Of a stretch of DNA of 64,000 bases, positions 44,843-53,655 are shown one piece after another. Location: NCBI GenBank assembly GCA_003605055.1, contig QZKP01000057.1, positions 19,713 through 83,712 on the forward strand, written 5' to 3'. The translations under genes were made by a program, and so were the position numbers. The stretch comes from Desulfarculus sp. GTDB lineage: Bacteria; Desulfobacterota; Desulfarculia; Desulfarculales; Desulfarculaceae. A model generated the notes under the pieces. The model saw only the letters and a list, made by a program, of their open reading frames with translations, was not told the DNA's origin and did not search any database. The first letter of the stretch is position 1; each line of letters starts with the position of its first letter.

Positions 44843-46276
44843 TTAGCCTTTTATCACCGCCAGCGGCCGGCTGCGGGCCACCAGGGTGGCGATGCCCGCC
44901 CCGTGCATGACCCCCACCACCCGCTCCACGTCCTTGTAGGCCTCGGGCATCTCCTCGGCCAGGGTCTTGCCGCTGGCCGCGCGCACCGTCACCTGCCGGA
45001 CGGCCAGCTCGGCGCGCAGGTCGCGGCCCCGGGCGGCCTTCTTGGCCTGGGTGCGCGACAGGGCCCGGCCCGCGCCGTGGGCCGCCGAGGCGAAGGTCTC
45101 GGCCTGGGCCCGGGCCGTGCCCCGCAGCAGGTAGCTGGCCCGGCCCATGTCGCCCGGCACCAGGACCGGCTGGCCCGCGGCCGCGTAGCGCGCCGGCAGC
45201 TCCGGGTGGCCGGGCCCCAGGGCCCGGGTGGCGCCCTTGCGGTGCACGATCAGCTCCCTGCGCCGGCCGCCGTATTCGTGCCACTCGCGCTTGGCCACGT
45301 TGTGGGCCACGTCGAACACCAGGCCCAGACCCAGGTCCGCGGGCCCCAGGCCCAGGACCCGGCCCATGATCTCCCGGCAGGCCTGGGTCAGGAGCTGGCG
45401 GTTGTTGAAGGCGAAGTTGGCCGCCGCGGCCATGGCCGCCAGGTAGTCCCGACCGGCCGGCGAGGAGGGCGGGGCGGCCGCCAACTGCCGGTCCGGCGGG
45501 TGCAGGGCCTGGGGGTCTTGGGCCAGGCGCTTGAGAAAGTCGTCGCAGACCTGGTGGCCCAGGCCGCGGGAGCCGGAGTGGATCCACAGCACCAGCATGC
45601 CCGGGGCCAGGCCGAAGGCCTCGGCCGCGGCCGGGTCGTACACCTGATCCACTCGGGCCAGCTCCAGGAAGTGGTTGCCCGCCCCCAGGCTGCCGGCCTG
45701 GCCGCTGCCGCGCGTGCGGGCCCGCTCGCTCACCGCGGCCGGGTCCGCGCCGGGCAGGGCCCCCTGGGCCTCGCAGAACTCCAGGTCGCTGGCGCTGCCC
45801 TGGCCCCGGCCCACGGCCCAGGCCGCGCCACGAGTCATGATGCGCTCCAGGTCGCGGGCGGCCAGCCCCCGGCCGTGCCCCGCGCCCACCCCGGCCGGCA
45901 CGCCCGCGGCCAGGGAATCGGCCAGGCGGTTCAGGCGCTGCGGGCCCAGCTCCTCGGCGCTCAGGCGGCTGCGCAAGAGCCGCACCCCGCAGTTGATGTC
46001 GTAGCCCACCCCGCCCGGGGAGACCACGCCTTCATCCGGGTCAAAGGCCGCCACCCCGCCGATGGGGAAGCCGTAGCCCTGGTGGGCGTCGGGCATGGCC
46101 AGGGCCGGACCCACGATCCCCGGCAAAGAGGCCACGCCCTCCAGTTGCTTGAGGGTGCCGTCGCGGTCCAGGGCCTGCACCAGCTCGGCGTCGGCGTAGA
46201 CCAGGCCGTCGGTGCGCATGGCGCCGCTCTGGGGCAGCCGCCAGCGGAAATCGTCTATCCTCTCCAGCCTGGGCAT
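44843..46276 (-). CDS. rtcB: RNA-splicing ligase RtcB
   Basis: A 477-residue protein. The metal-binding motif GVGYDINCGVRLL (Cys), the DAHQGYGFPIGGVAAFD signature, GAGNHFLE and the guanylylated His in AHGAGRALSRTQAK are all present. It joins RNA 2',3'-cyclic phosphate or 3'-phosphate to 5'-OH ends with GTP and Mn2+. Here it functions in RNA repair. It is encoded 75 bp after the MscS gene on the same strand, with no RtcA or RtcR nearby. Confidence 0.97.
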   Translation of the reverse strand: MPRLERIDDFRWRLPQSGAMRTDGLVYADAELVQALDRDGTLKQLEGVASLPGIVGPALAMPDAHQGYGFPIGGVAAFDPDEGVVSPGGVGYDINCGVRLLRSRLSAEELGPQRLNRLADSLAAGVPAGVGAGHGRGLAARDLERIMTRGAAWAVGRGQGSASDLEFCEAQGALPGADPAAVSERARTRGSGQAGSLGAGNHFLELARVDQVYDPAAAEAFGLAPGMLVLWIHSGSRGLGHQVCDDFLKRLAQDPQALHPPDRQLAAAPPSSPAGRDYLAAMAAAANFAFNNRQLLTQACREIMGRVLGLGPADLGLGLVFDVAHNVAKREWHEYGGRRRELIVHRKGATRALGPGHPELPARYAAAGQPVLVPGDMGRASYLLRGTARAQAETFASAAHGAGRALSRTQAKKAARGRDLRAELAVRQVTVRAASGKTLAEEMPEAYKDVERVVGVMHGAGIATLVARSRPLAVIKG

Positions 46277-46351
46277 GGCGCGGTCCGGGTTGGGGGTTGA
46301 GGGCCTAATTTAATTGTAGCAAGGTCTGCGGGCTGGACGGGCGGCCGCGGG

Positions 46352-47734
46352 CTAGGACAGCTTGTCCGGCATTTGTTTGATGCGCAGGTCCCGCTGCGGG
46401 AAGGGAATCTCCACCCCGTGCTGGGCGTAGAGGGCCAGCACCCGCTGGAGCACCTCGCTGGTGACGTTGGCCACGCCGTTCTCCGGGTCGCTGATCCAGA
46501 AGCGCAGCTCCAGGTTGATGGCCGAATCGCCCAGGCCCATGAGGCGGCTGGCCGGCGGGGGCTGGGCGCAGACCCGCTTCACCGGCGCGGCGGCCTCTTC
46601 GGCCAGGGCCATGGCCTGGTCCACGTCGCTGCCGTAGGCGATGGTGATGGGCACCTTCAGGCGCACCGCGCGGTCCGAGTAGGAGCAGTTGATCACCTGG
46701 CGGGAGACGAGGTCCTCGTTGGGTATGAGGTACTCCCGGCCGTCGCGGGTGACCACCGAGGCGAAGCGGGCCTTGAGCGCGGTGACGCGGCCGAAGATCT
46801 CGCCCACCTGGATCACGTCCCCGGGCTTGATGGATTTGTCCACCATCAGGATGATGCCGCAGATCAGGTTGCTGAACACGGCGCGCAGGCCGATGCCCAG
46901 GCCGAACCCCAGGGCCCCGGAGAAGAAGGTGAGCATGTCCATCTTCACCCCGATGAGCTCCAGGGAGATGATGCCCACCACGATGACGATGACCGTCTTG
47001 GCCAGGATGCCGATGAGGCTGCGGGTGGAGGGCTCCAACTCGCCGCTGGCGGCCAGGCGCTCCTCCAGGTAGGCGCCCGCCCGCACCCCCAGGCGCAGCA
47101 GGACGGTGAAGAAGAACAGCGACTCCAGGAGGCTGAGCAGGGATATCTGCAAACGGCCCGCGCTGAATTTCACCCCGTCCAGGAAGGCCAGGGTGGGCTC
47201 CAGCAGGCCGAAGATGTTCAGGGCCGCCACCAGCCAGATCAAGACCGCGAAGAGGCGGGCCCAGAAGGGCTTGAATAGGGCCGAGGTGACCAGGCGGATC
47301 ACCACCCAGGCGGCGATGACGTGGACCAGGAGGTTGATCAGGTCGTTGTCCAGGCCGGCCAGGCGGGTGGCCAGGTACAGCGGCCAGAGGAAGGCCAGGG
47401 AGATCACCGGCCCCAGCAGATGGACGAACTCGGCCCGCCACTGGGCCCGCTTGCCGCCCCGGGCCAGCTCCGCGGCCCAGCGCCGGCGCAGGCGGTCCCG
47501 GCCCCGCCGGGTCAGATACAGCGTGGCCAGGAGCACCAGGGCCAGGATGGCCAGCTCGTAGAGGGTGTCCCGCTCCAGCAGGTCGTCGCGCACCCACTCG
47601 TAGAAGGCGCGCCAGGCCTTGTCCAGGACGCCGCGCAGGTGCAGCTTCTCCAGGATGGGGCCCCAGTCGTCTTGGGTTTTGTACAGCAGGCTGCGCATGC
47701 TCCCCGCCGGCATGGGGTCAGGCCAGGCCAGCAT
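46352..47734 (-). CDS. MscS-family mechanosensitive channel
   Basis: A 460-residue membrane protein. Several N-terminal helices (about 50-70, 110-130, 145-170) precede the MscS core. The pore-lining TM3 with its Gly/Ala pattern reads FFSGALGFGLGIGLRAVFSNLICGIILM. The beta domain follows with KPGDVIQVGEIFGRVTALKARFASVVTRDGREYLIPNEDLV. It opens under membrane tension to release solutes. The start is uncertain: 47734, 47713 and 47698 are all in frame and none has a good ribosome-binding site. Confidence 0.92.
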   Translation of the reverse strand: MLAWPDPMPAGSMRSLLYKTQDDWGPILEKLHLRGVLDKAWRAFYEWVRDDLLERDTLYELAILALVLLATLYLTRRGRDRLRRRWAAELARGGKRAQWRAEFVHLLGPVISLAFLWPLYLATRLAGLDNDLINLLVHVIAAWVVIRLVTSALFKPFWARLFAVLIWLVAALNIFGLLEPTLAFLDGVKFSAGRLQISLLSLLESLFFFTVLLRLGVRAGAYLEERLAASGELEPSTRSLIGILAKTVIVIVVGIISLELIGVKMDMLTFFSGALGFGLGIGLRAVFSNLICGIILMVDKSIKPGDVIQVGEIFGRVTALKARFASVVTRDGREYLIPNEDLVSRQVINCSYSDRAVRLKVPITIAYGSDVDQAMALAEEAAAPVKRVCAQPPPASRLMGLGDSAINLELRFWISDPENGVANVTSEVLQRVLALYAQHGVEIPFPQRDLRIKQMPDKLS

Positions 47735-48117
47735 GGCACGAAAGGACGGGGGCCGTCAATGCAGCCGGCGGGGGCGGTGCCGGCGGGGGCGGGCAGGAGC
47801 CCCGTGGGTGGCCCGCCAGCTTCGCTGTCGAGGCGCCGCAGGCGCAGGCGGTGTGGGGTGTCTTCGAAACCTTGCGCTGGACCTCTTGTCGCTGCGCGAC
47901 CCAGACAGACGAGCTGTCTGGGCCACCCAATATCAAGCAATCGCGTCAGGCCCGGCCCCGGGACCCAAGGCTTACCTTTTCTGGCGCGGCCGCCGGCCCT
48001 GGGCAGAGATTGCTTCGTCGCGGCGCTCCTCGCACTGGATTTCCCGTTGATCCTTATCCGCCGGGCGGCCGGTAACAGAGGCGCTCCGGGCGCCGCCGGC
48101 GCAAGCGGTTCTTGCGC
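47735..48117. repeat. Intergenic repeat-rich region
   Basis: 383 bp with no gene. A copy of a dispersed element at 47883-47970 (CTCTTGTCGCTGCGCGACC ... AAGCAATCGCGT ... GGGACCCAAG) recurs inverted at 53161-53252. Within it CCAGACAG/CTGTCTGG (47901-47921) forms a hairpin. A degenerate second copy lies at 47806-47850. At 48008-48040 GATTGCTTCGTCGCGGCGC resembles another common intergenic repeat. The region separates the divergently related mscS and the M16 protease gene. Confidence 0.6.
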
Positions 48118-50724
48118 CTACGGCCCCTGGGTCAGCTCGATCTGGCGCTGGGGGTCCAGGTACCTGGCCGCGGCCTGCTGCACCTGCTCGGCGGTGACGG
48201 CCCTTATCTTGGCCGGCACCGTGGTGTAGTACAGGTAGCCCAGGCCCATGGTCTCGCCGTCGCTGAGGGCCCGGGCCTGGGCCGCGTAGGTCTGCAGGCC
48301 GATGGCCGCGCCGCCCAGGTAATAGGCCCGGGCCCGCTGCAGCTCGGCCGCGCCGGGCGGCTGCCGGCGCAGGCGCTCCAGGTGCTCGGCCAGGCCCGCC
48401 AGCGCCGCCGGCTCCTTGCCCGGCCCCACGCCCATGTACACCCCGAACACGCCCACGCCCTGGCTGGGGCTGTAGAAGGGCTGCACCGCGTAGGCCAACG
48501 AGCGCTTGTCGCGCAGGTCGGCGAAGAGCCGGCCGCCCATGCCGCCCAGGATGGTGTCGGCCAGGCGCAGGGCATAGGACCCGGGCTGGCCCAGGCCCGG
48601 GGCGATGTAGCCCAGCATGATCTGGGTCTGCTTGGCGCCGGGCTCGGCCACCTTGTCCGTGCGCGGACGCTCCGGCGGGCTCACCGGCGGCACCTCCACC
48701 GCCGCGGCCCGGCCTTTGAGCGCGCCGAACAGGCGCTGCACCTGGTCAAGGACGGCGGCCGGGTCCACGTCGCCCACCACCGTCAGCACCACCCCGCCCG
48801 GACCGCGCATGCGCTTGGAGGCGGCCAGAAGCTCACCCCGGCCCAGCTTGGCCAGGGTCTGGGGGGTGCCCAGGGGGTCGCGGCCAAAGGGATGGTCGGG
48901 GTAGAGCAGGGCCCGGAACTTCTTGAAGGCCCGGCTGGTGGGCGAGTTCTGCTGGGCGCGCAGGGCCGCGGCCTGCTCGGCCTGGGCCCGGGCCACCTGG
49001 GCGGCCGGGAAGCTGGGGCGCAGCCAGACCTCGGCCAAAAGCTCCAGGCCCCGCCGCCAGTCCTGGGACAGGAAGCTGCCGGAGAGCCCGGCGGTGGTGC
49101 GGCCGGAGTAACCGCCCAGGGAGCCGGCCATGTCCTCCAGCTCCCGGGTCAGCTCCTCGTAGCTGCGTTTTTCCGTGCCCCGGGTGACGGCCTTGGCCCA
49201 CAGGGAGTGCAGGCCGGCCTCCGCGGCGGTCTCCGCAACCTGGCCGCCCGGCGCGGCCAAGAGATACGAGACCAGGGGCACCGCGTGCGCCGGCTTGATG
49301 ATCAGCACCAGGCCGTTGGCCAAGACCTGGCGGCTGGGCTTCTGGTCGTTCAGGGCCGGCGGGGCGGCGGCCGCGAAGAGCTTGGCGGCCTGGGCCTGGA
49401 GCTGGGCCAGGTCCGGGGCGGCCGCGCCCTCGGGGAGTTGGATCACTACGCTCAGGTTCTCCGGCCGCAGCCAGCGCTGGGCGGTCTGGCTCACCTGGGC
49501 CGCGCCCACCGCGTCAAAGCGTTGCATGTAGGTGGCGATGTTCTCGAAGCCGCCGCGGAACATCTCGAAGTAGCCCAGGGTGCGGGCCTGGCCCTGCATG
49601 GTCTGGCGGCCGCGCACGAAGCCGGCGGCCAGGTTCACCCGCGCCCGCCTCAGCTCCGCCGGCTGGGGCGGCCGGGAGACGAGGCTCAGGGTCTGGGCCA
49701 GCAGCTCCGGCCAGGCCGCGGCCACCTTGTCCGGGGCCAGGGAGGCCTCCACCTCGAACAGCCCCACCGTCTGGGGGGTGTAGGCCCCGGCGCTCACCGA
49801 GTCCACCAGGCCGCGCTTCTCCTTGAGCTGGCTGTACAGGCGGCTGGTCTCGCCGTCGCCGGCCACGCTGGCGGCCACGTCCAGGGGGTAGACCACCGGG
49901 TCGGGCAGGCCGGGGGTGCGCCAGGTGACGCTGATGGCCGCCTGCTTGACCTTCTCGCGCATCACGGCCAGGCGCGGGCCGGGCGGCCGGGCCTCGGCCG
50001 GCAGCTGGAAGCCCGGGGCCGGCTGGGCCGACAGGCCGGCGAAGGCCTTTTTTATCAGGGGCAGCACCTGGGCGGCCTTGAAGTCCCCCACCGCCACCAC
50101 CATCATGTTGGGCGCGCGGTACCAGCGGGCCTTGTAGGCCAGGATGTCCGCGCGGGTGATGGCCCGCACCGAGGCGATGTTGCCGATCACCGGCCGGCCG
50201 TAGGGCGTGTCGCCGAAGGCCTGGCGGAACACCTCCCAGTGCAGGCGGCGGGAGGGCTTGTCCAGGTTCATGCGGATCTCCTCGACCACCACCTCCTTTT
50301 CCTTGGCCAGCTCGCCCGCGTCGAAGCTGGCGTTGACCACCGCGTCGGCCAGGATGTCCAGGGCCTGGGCCGCCTGGGCGCTGGCGGCCACCACGAAGTA
50401 GTTGGTGTGGTCAAGGGTGGTGTAGGCGTTCACCTCGCCGCCCAGGGCCTCGATCTCCCCGGCCATCTGCCCGGCCGGCCGCCGGGGGGTGCCCTTGAAG
50501 ATCATGTGCTCGATCAGGTGGGTGATGCCGCGCTCCCGGGGTCCCTCGTAGATGGAGCCGGCGCGCACCCAGACCTGGAAGGCGGCCACCGGCGCCTCGT
50601 GGTTCTCGGCCAGGATCACGGTCAGGCCGTTGTCCAGCTTCAGGCGCTGGGGCGCGGCCAGGGCCAGGCCCGGCAGCAGGATGATGACCAGCAGCATTAG
50701 CAGCGGTGCAGCCAATTTGCGCAT
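48118..50724 (-). CDS. Exported M16 (insulinase-like) zinc protease
   Basis: An 868-residue protein with a signal peptide (LAAPLLMLLVIILLPGLALA) and two M16 modules. The first has the inverted zinc motif HLIEHMIFKG with the distal Glu in EVVVEEIRMNL, so it is active. The second (about 440-868) has the fold but lacks HxxEH, as in other two-module bacterial pitrilysin relatives. It probably degrades peptides in the periplasm. It is a single gene; 161 bp separate it from the divergent membrane protein gene. Confidence 0.93.
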   Translation of the reverse strand: MRKLAAPLLMLLVIILLPGLALAAPQRLKLDNGLTVILAENHEAPVAAFQVWVRAGSIYEGPRERGITHLIEHMIFKGTPRRPAGQMAGEIEALGGEVNAYTTLDHTNYFVVAASAQAAQALDILADAVVNASFDAGELAKEKEVVVEEIRMNLDKPSRRLHWEVFRQAFGDTPYGRPVIGNIASVRAITRADILAYKARWYRAPNMMVVAVGDFKAAQVLPLIKKAFAGLSAQPAPGFQLPAEARPPGPRLAVMREKVKQAAISVTWRTPGLPDPVVYPLDVAASVAGDGETSRLYSQLKEKRGLVDSVSAGAYTPQTVGLFEVEASLAPDKVAAAWPELLAQTLSLVSRPPQPAELRRARVNLAAGFVRGRQTMQGQARTLGYFEMFRGGFENIATYMQRFDAVGAAQVSQTAQRWLRPENLSVVIQLPEGAAAPDLAQLQAQAAKLFAAAAPPALNDQKPSRQVLANGLVLIIKPAHAVPLVSYLLAAPGGQVAETAAEAGLHSLWAKAVTRGTEKRSYEELTRELEDMAGSLGGYSGRTTAGLSGSFLSQDWRRGLELLAEVWLRPSFPAAQVARAQAEQAAALRAQQNSPTSRAFKKFRALLYPDHPFGRDPLGTPQTLAKLGRGELLAASKRMRGPGGVVLTVVGDVDPAAVLDQVQRLFGALKGRAAAVEVPPVSPPERPRTDKVAEPGAKQTQIMLGYIAPGLGQPGSYALRLADTILGGMGGRLFADLRDKRSLAYAVQPFYSPSQGVGVFGVYMGVGPGKEPAALAGLAEHLERLRRQPPGAAELQRARAYYLGGAAIGLQTYAAQARALSDGETMGLGYLYYTTVPAKIRAVTAEQVQQAAARYLDPQRQIELTQGP

Positions 50725-50885
50725 AACCGACTCCTCAGGGCCGCGGAACGGCCGGCGGAAAAACAGCGGTTTTATTAAATCTACGGCCGTTGGGGCCCGG
50801 CTTCAAGTTGGGGGGGCGCAAAAAGGCCGGAGGGTGGGTTACAATGAGGCGGTACTTACGCCACGACCCTGGAGGGGAGGCGGTC

Positions 50886-51377
50886 ATGTTCTATGAAATG
50901 AAGTTCGTCTGGCTGGGCCGGCTGGCGCTGGGGGTGCTGGTGCTGCTCCTGGGCTGCGACCTGGTGCTCTTGACCAACTTCCCCATGCCCCTGTACGCCC
51001 TGTACCTGGGCGCGGCCTCCTGCCTGGTGGCGCCCTACTTCCTTTCCCGCTTCATCTACGGCCTGCGCCAGGGCAAGGCCCCGGGGCCCCACCTGTACCG
51101 CCTGTTCTTTTTCGTACTGGCCTCCTTTGGCCTGGCCCTGGTCTGGTCCCTGAAGTTCTCCCGCCTGGGCGAGGCCTTCCTGCAGGGCCTGGACCCCGCC
51201 ATGCTGGGCCAGCGGGCCCTGGCCATCTTCTTCTCCTGCTTCGCCGTCAAGACGGCCATCTTCGTGCTGATCCTGGTCTGCCTGACCGACGCCTTCTGGC
51301 GGGGGCACCTGCGCCGCATACGCCGCCTGGCCGAGCGCGCCGGCCAGGCCGCCCAGGTGCCGGAGGACGCCTCCTAG
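50886..51377 (+). CDS. Four-helix membrane protein of unknown function
   Basis: A 163-residue protein with four hydrophobic helices (about 8-28, 32-50, 62-84, 112-134) and a basic, cytoplasmic C-terminus rich in Arg (RRIRRLAERAG). The start is placed at ATG 50886 (MFYEMKFVWLGRLA), 7 nt after GGAGGGGAGG; the longer frame is not convincing. It converges on the DUF2284 gene with only 14 bp between stops. No family is recognised. Confidence 0.65.
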   Translation: MFYEMKFVWLGRLALGVLVLLLGCDLVLLTNFPMPLYALYLGAASCLVAPYFLSRFIYGLRQGKAPGPHLYRLFFFVLASFGLALVWSLKFSRLGEAFLQGLDPAMLGQRALAIFFSCFAVKTAIFVLILVCLTDAFWRGHLRRIRRLAERAGQAAQVPEDAS

Positions 51378-51391
51378 GCCGGCGGCGGCCC

Positions 51392-51895
51392 TCAATCCAA
51401 GAGCACCAGGGTGTACCAGGCGGGCAGCAGCTTGCCCTCGGGGTCCAAGCGCACCTCCAGCCCCAGCGGCTTCACCGTGGCGGCCACGTCCAGGCCCAGG
51501 GCGGCCAGGGAGGGCCGGGCCAGCTTGGGGTGCGGGCAGGGGTCGGGGTAGACGCAGGGGTCGCAGTGCACGCACAGGGCCAGGGCCAGGGCAAAGCTCA
51601 GGCCCTGGGCCATGGCCGCCTTTTCCACGGCCAGGGCCGCGCGCTGGCCGCTGGCCGCCTCCGGCGAGACGATGACCAGGGCCCTTTGGTAGCCGGCCAA
51701 GGCGCGCTCTATCTGCTCCGGGCTCAGGCCCAGGTGGGGCGGGCAGGTCCAGGCGCGGCCATAGCGCGGACAGCCGAAGCGGCACTTGAGCGCCGCCCGG
51801 GGGTCGAACACCAGCCCCGCGGCGTCCATAAGCCTGGCCTGGCCGGCCCCGGCCTCCCGGGCCGCGGCCGCCAGGGCCTCGCAATCAACTTCCAT
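51392..51895 (-). CDS. DUF2284 cysteine-rich metal-binding protein
   Basis: A 167-residue protein with the DUF2284 pattern: CRFGCPRYGRAWTCPPH near the N-terminus (C-x3-C-x7-C-P-P) and CVHCDPCVYPDPCPHP (C-x2-C-x2-C-x5-C) later. The family is common in anaerobes and thought to bind a metal or Fe-S centre; its reaction is not known. ATG 51895 is preferred over the preceding GTG because GGAGG is 4 nt from it. It is divergent from the ferredoxin-domain gene. Confidence 0.85.
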   Translation of the reverse strand: MEVDCEALAAAAREAGAGQARLMDAAGLVFDPRAALKCRFGCPRYGRAWTCPPHLGLSPEQIERALAGYQRALVIVSPEAASGQRAALAVEKAAMAQGLSFALALALCVHCDPCVYPDPCPHPKLARPSLAALGLDVAATVKPLGLEVRLDPEGKLLPAWYTLVLLD

Positions 51896-52022
51896 CACGC
51901 CTCCGGGTTGCTCCGGGCCCTTTTATAACACGAAAGGCGGGGGCCGGCCTCTCTGCGGCCTTGGGGCCGAAGCCGGGCCGTGGTAGACTAGGCCGCCTGC
52001 ACGCGCACACCGGAGGAGAGCC

Positions 52023-53153
52023 ATGGCCCAGGACGTGTACAAGAGGCTGGCCAAGCACCTGGACGACCTGCCCGGCGGGTTCCCGGCCACCGAGAGCGGG
52101 GTGGAGCTGAAGATCCTCCAGAAGCTCTTCACCCCGGAGCAGGCCGAGCTGGCCCTGGGCACCACCCTCATCCCCGAGGAGGCCCGGGTCATCGCCCGGC
52201 GGGCCGGCCTGAGCAGCGAGGAGGCCGCCAGCCGCCTGGACCAGATGGTGCAGCAGGGCCTGATCCTGGGCATCTACCCGCCCCAGCGGGCGCCGCTGTA
52301 CATGGCCGCCCAGTACGTCATCGGCATCTGGGAGTACAACGTCAACAGCCTGGATCAGGAGCTGGTGGAGCTGATGAATCAGTACGTGTCCACCCTCTTC
52401 GACCCCGAGACCTGGTCCCAGGCCCCGCAGCTGCGCACCATACCCGTGGGCCGCAGCCTGGACGCCGGCCACCAGGTGATGCCCTACGAGGAGGCGGCGG
52501 CCATCATCGCCCAGCAGAAGAAAATCCTGGTGGCCCCCTGCATCTGCCGCAAGGAGCACAAGATGGCGGGCCAGGGCTGCGACCGGCTGTTGGAGGCCTG
52601 CCTGGTCTTCGGCGCCGGGGCCTATCTCTACGAGAGGCGCGGGGTGGGCCGGGTCATTGACCAGGCCGAGGCCTTGGAGATCCTAAAGAAGGCCGACGAG
52701 GACGGCCTGGTCTTGCAGCCCTCCAACTCCCAGAAGGTGATCAACATCTGCTGCTGCTGCGGCTGCTGCTGCCAGGTGCTCCTGGCCCTCAAGCGCCACC
52801 CCCGGCCGGCCAGCCTGGTCTCCTCGCCCTTCACCCTGCAGGTGGACACCGAGCTGTGCATCGGCTGCGAGGTCTGCCAGGAGCGCTGCCAGATGGACGC
52901 CCTGAGCATGGAGAACGAGCACGTGCTGCTGGACCCGGAGCGCTGCCTCGGCTGCGGCCTGTGCGTGAGCACCTGCCCCTCCGGCGCCCTGACCCTGGCC
53001 CGCAAGCCCCAGGACCAGCAGCGACCGGTGCCGGCCACCTTCCAGGAGGCGGTCATGGACCTGGCCCGGGCCCGGGGCAAGATGGGCGCCACCAGCCTGG
53101 CCCTGATGGGTCTCAAGTCCAAGCTGGACCGCTTCCTGGCCAGCAAGGATTAG
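52023..53153 (+). CDS. Winged-helix/di-cluster 4Fe-4S protein
   Basis: A 376-residue soluble protein. The N-terminal 90 residues look like a helical/winged-helix DNA- or protein-binding region. The middle contains a run of Cys: CICRKEHKMAGQGCDRLLEACL, and CCCCGCCC at about 241-248. Residues about 278-330 are a classical two-cluster ferredoxin (CIGCEVCQERCQ, CLGCGLCVSTCP). This architecture occurs in anaerobes as a 4Fe-4S binding protein of unknown partner; it probably moves or senses low-potential electrons. The extra Cys run could hold a further cluster. Confidence 0.85.
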   Translation: MAQDVYKRLAKHLDDLPGGFPATESGVELKILQKLFTPEQAELALGTTLIPEEARVIARRAGLSSEEAASRLDQMVQQGLILGIYPPQRAPLYMAAQYVIGIWEYNVNSLDQELVELMNQYVSTLFDPETWSQAPQLRTIPVGRSLDAGHQVMPYEEAAAIIAQQKKILVAPCICRKEHKMAGQGCDRLLEACLVFGAGAYLYERRGVGRVIDQAEALEILKKADEDGLVLQPSNSQKVINICCCCGCCCQVLLALKRHPRPASLVSSPFTLQVDTELCIGCEVCQERCQMDALSMENEHVLLDPERCLGCGLCVSTCPSGALTLARKPQDQQRPVPATFQEAVMDLARARGKMGATSLALMGLKSKLDRFLASKD

Positions 53154-53160
53154 GGAGACT

Positions 53161-53252
53161 TGGGTCGCGGGGACGAAAGGCCCCAACCCACGCGATTGCT
53201 TTATCTTGAGCGGCCCGCCCGCTTTGCTGGCGAGGTCGCGCAGCGACAAGAG
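53161..53252. repeat. Dispersed intergenic repeat, copy B (inverted)
   Basis: Its reverse complement reads CTCTTGTCGCTGCGCGACC ... AAAGCAATCGCGT ... CCGCGACCCA and matches copy A at 47883-47970 in order and spacing. It lies directly after the stop of the 4Fe-4S gene. Confidence 0.6.
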
Positions 53253-53655
53253 GTTTAAGCCGACCCCCCGGCCCATACCAAGCCCTCGCTGATCTGCGCA
53301 AGGCCGCTGCCGACCCCTTGTCGCTTCGCTACGCTCGCTCCGCCTGACAATGAATTGTGGGGGCCACCCGGGAGCATTCTTCCCCTTTACAGCATAGTGG
53401 TCATTGCGAAGCGCGGCGGCTAACTGGTTTGTAACGGCACCGCCGTCTCTCCCGCCGCGCCGTGGCAATCCCCCCTTTCCCGCGGTGCCCCCGCAGAATA
53501 GGGAAATGGAAGAGCGCCAGGTCTGCATCTTTTGCCAAGATGCTCCGCGCGATGACTCACGATTCTGGATGGCTCCAAAACAAAGGATAGATTGTCACCC
53601 CAACAACCCGCCTGCAATCAATCAAGCCTAGCCGTCATTGCCTGGTGCGGCGGGG
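53253..53655. repeat. Repeat-rich gap with REP-like palindrome
   Basis: About 400 bp without a confident gene. A palindromic element at 53400-53471 begins GTCATTGCGAAGCGCGGCGG, has arms GCGCGGCGG (53411-53419) / CCGCCGCGC (53452-53460) and ends CGTGGCAATC. The pattern TTGTCGCTTCGCTACGCTCG at 53319-53338 belongs to a related motif. A 41-codon ORF (53506-53631, with CIFC) has no recognisable relatives and is treated as doubtful. Confidence 0.55.

Noticed and set aside
45228..47561. Plus-strand frames opposite rtcB and mscS
   Set aside because: Both minus-strand genes have full family motifs; no independent ribosome-binding sites on the plus strand.
48112..50700. 862-codon plus-strand frame opposite the M16 protease
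   Set aside because: A mirror of the M16 coding frame; HLIEHMIFKG and the signal peptide fix the minus strand as coding.
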